Source of the DNA: Nocardia niwae NBRC 108934 = DSM 45340
GTDB taxonomy: Bacteria; Actinomycetota; Actinomycetes; Mycobacteriales; Mycobacteriaceae
Assembly: GCF_001613465.1 (NCBI RefSeq)
Contig: NZ_BDCK01000048.1
Location: 1-64,000, forward strand
Direction of reading: 5' to 3'
Length of the DNA stretch: 64,000 bases
The notes beneath the pieces were generated by a model. It saw only the letters and a list, made by a program, of their open reading frames with translations. It made no database searches and had not been told where the DNA came from. Positions 62,163 through 64,000 of the stretch are shown one piece after another (position 1 is the stretch's first letter; each line of letters begins with the position of its first letter). The position numbers and the translations under genes were made by a program.

Positions 62163-64000
62163 GTGTCTGTTGCAATAGCCCGCGTGGTGCGATCGGATGG
62201 CGCGGTGCGACTGGTTCGCCGGAATGTGGTGGCGCCCCGGCCGCGAGACTGGGGCGCCGACGTCCGCGCGCTGCTGGACGCCGCGGCCGAGGCCGGTCCC
62301 GCGCGCCCCGGGTGGCGGCCCTGGCAGGTGCTCGGCGGACCGGGCACGGGCAAGACCGCCCTGCTGATCGACCTCGCCGCCGAGCGCATGGCGGCCGGAG
62401 CAGACCCGGAATCCGTGCTGGTACTGACCCATTCGAAGCAGGCCGCGAGCGCTCTGCGCGACGCCGTCACCACGCGGCTGAGCGGACCCGGGCCCGGTGC
62501 CGAAGGAGGTGTGCCCGGCGCCACACGAGAACCGTTGGTGCGCACCCTGCACTCATACGCCTTCTCCGTGCTGCGCAGGCATGCGACGGCGCACGGCAAC
62601 CCGCCGCCGCGTCTGCTGACCGGTGCCGAACAGGACGCGGTGCTGCGCGAGATGCTGCGCGGCGATCTCGCCGACATGGCCGACGGCGCGCGCGGATTGT
62701 GGCCGGAGCGACTGCGGCCCGCGCTAGCGCTCGGCGGGTTCGCCGAGCAATTGCGCGATCTCATGCTCCGGGCCACCGAACGCGGCATCGGTCCGGAAGA
62801 CCTGGTGCGGCTCGGCCGCGAGCACGACAAGCCGGAGTGGGTGGCGGCGGGCCGGTTCGCCATCCGCTACGAGCAGACGATGCTGCTGCGCTGGTCGGTC
62901 GGCGTCGAGGCGCCGGAGGCCACCGCGCCCGCGCTGGACGCCGCCGAACTGGTCGGCGCGGCGCTGGACGCGCTGGCCGCCGACCCGAATCTGCTTGCCG
63001 CCGAACGCGCGAGGATCAGATACCTGCTGGTCGACGACGCGCAACACCTGGACCCGCAGGCGGCGATCCTGATCAGGGCCATCGGGCACAGCGCGCGGAC
63101 CACGGTGATCGCGGGCGATCCCGATCAAGCCGTCTTCGCCTTCCGCGGCGCGGACGCGCGGTTCGTCGCCGAACTCGACGCGCCACCCGAGCGGCGCATC
63201 GTGCTGCGCGACAGTCACCGGTTCAGTGGCCAGGTGGAGCTGGCGGTCGCACGGATCGCCGCACGTCTGCCGGGCAGTGCGCCGCAGCGCATCCCCGTGC
63301 CGGAACGCTCCGATTCGCGGGCGGACGGCGCCGAGGTGCGGGTGCGTGTGCTGGCCACGCCCGCGAAGGAGGCCGCGCTCATCGCCGACCACTTGCGCCG
63401 CGCGCATCTCACCGGCGGGGTGCCGTGGTCGCGGATGGCGGTGATCGTCCGTTCGGTGCCGCTGTCGCTGGCGCCCCTGCGGCGCGCCTTGCTGGCGGCG
63501 GGCGTGCCGGTGCAGCAGCCCGCGCTGGACACGCCGCTGGCGCGCAGGCGGGGCGCGGCCTGGCTGCTGCTGTCGTTGCGCGCCGTCCTGGCCGGCGAGG
63601 CGGTGCAGCGGGGCGCGGTGCCCGCGTTCGAACCCGAGGACGCCCTCGACCTGCTGTCCGGGCCGCTCGGCGGCGCCGACCAGATCGCCTTGCGCCGGTT
63701 GCGGCGCGGCATCCGGCGCGCGGTGCTGCAATCGGTGCGCGCCGGTGCGAAAACCGCGGACGACGACCCGGACGACGCGGACATCGACCGCCCCTCCGCG
63801 TTGGTGCTGCGTGACCTGCTGCTGGGGACCGGCGATCCGGGGATCCTGAACCGGCTCACCGAGGTGGAGGCCGCGCCGCTGCGCCGGGTGCGGGACGCTC
63901 TGCATCGGGCCCGCAAGGCGCGCGGGCGTGGTGCGGGCCTGGAAGACGTGCTGTGGGCGCTGTGGACCGGTTCCCGGCTGGAGCGGCGCTGGGTGGCGCA
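62163..64000 (+). CDS. adnA: UvrD-type helicase, AdnA-like (3' end outside window)
   Basis: About 612 residues are visible of a superfamily I helicase. The Walker A motif GGPGTGKT is at residues 58-65, VLVLTHSKQAASALRDAV follows, Walker B is LLVDDAQHLDP, and motif III is TTVIAGDPDQAVFAFRGAD. Position beside LipV-like and alkyltransferase-like genes points to AdnA, half of the AdnAB double-strand break repair motor-nuclease of mycolata. The GTG at 62163 is tentative (62184 is possible). Confidence 0.85.
   Translation, partial: MSVAIARVVRSDGAVRLVRRNVVAPRPRDWGADVRALLDAAAEAGPARPGWRPWQVLGGPGTGKTALLIDLAAERMAAGADPESVLVLTHSKQAASALRDAVTTRLSGPGPGAEGGVPGATREPLVRTLHSYAFSVLRRHATAHGNPPPRLLTGAEQDAVLREMLRGDLADMADGARGLWPERLRPALALGGFAEQLRDLMLRATERGIGPEDLVRLGREHDKPEWVAAGRFAIRYEQTMLLRWSVGVEAPEATAPALDAAELVGAALDALAADPNLLAAERARIRYLLVDDAQHLDPQAAILIRAIGHSARTTVIAGDPDQAVFAFRGADARFVAELDAPPERRIVLRDSHRFSGQVELAVARIAARLPGSAPQRIPVPERSDSRADGAEVRVRVLATPAKEAALIADHLRRAHLTGGVPWSRMAVIVRSVPLSLAPLRRALLAAGVPVQQPALDTPLARRRGAAWLLLSLRAVLAGEAVQRGAVPAFEPEDALDLLSGPLGGADQIALRRLRRGIRRAVLQSVRAGAKTADDDPDDADIDRPSALVLRDLLLGTGDPGILNRLTEVEAAPLRRVRDALHRARKARGRGAGLEDVLWALWTGSRLERRWVA

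Overview
The window is GC-rich, densely packed actinobacterial DNA. Mycolata-type content points to Nocardia or a close relative: a second-type rpoB gene, an antigen-85-like esterase, an ESX substrate cassette with an EspG chaperone, AdnA helicase next to a LipV-like hydrolase and an alkyltransferase-like protein (the Mycobacterium tuberculosis Rv3202c-Rv3204 order), and a GlnR/NnaR-type nitrate locus. The genus is an inference from gene content. I saw no rRNA, tRNA, CRISPR array, insertion sequence or integrase.

Layout. 1-1972 (-) is the 5' two thirds of an rpoB whose rifampicin pocket is altered (RpoB2 type), followed upstream by a chloramphenicol-exporter-like MFS gene. 3.8-6.8 kb holds three unknown minus-strand genes divergent from an XRE/DUF5753 regulator with two tandem DUF397 genes, the second carrying an amber codon. 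6.9-8.2 kb is sparse. 8.2-11.3 kb is a type VII (ESX) cassette: DUF3558 lipoprotein, small helical protein, WXG/PPE-like protein, EspG.

11.6-22.1 kb is a nitrate/nitrite assimilation block: narK (-), a FadR-type regulator divergent from a CynX/NimT transporter, a second narK preceded by a GlnR-like box, nirB, nirD, a HemD-winged-helix regulator of the NnaR type, and a sirohydrochlorin chelatase that would supply NirB siroheme. Respiratory-type narGHJI lies at 46.7-53.7 kb (-), and a fused mobA-moeA at 58.4-60.1 kb could serve its molybdenum cofactor. Together these would take nitrate in, reduce it to nitrite and then to ammonium.

22.2-40.3 kb is accessory: an NmrA-like reductase; a membrane-anchored TIR/beta-propeller protein preceded by a small overlapping ORF; a GlxA-type AraC regulator divergent from an epimerase-like gene; an Ag85-like esterase; an orphan VirB6/TrbL-like membrane protein; a TfoX-N protein; a Tat-exported phosphatase; a TetR/cupin pair; a GcvH-like protein that lacks its lipoyl lysine; a membrane/secreted protein pair; and a DedA protein. 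40.4-45.8 kb (-) is a complete ten-gene gas vesicle operon (Y, Z, A, F, G, O, J, L, S, K) with nearly every junction overlapping.

54.2-57.1 kb (-) is a methionine-salvage operon with fused mtnA-mtnB, then mtnD and mtnC. The right end carries a VOC protein, an alkyltransferase-like protein, a LipV-like hydrolase and the start of adnA, which runs out of the window.
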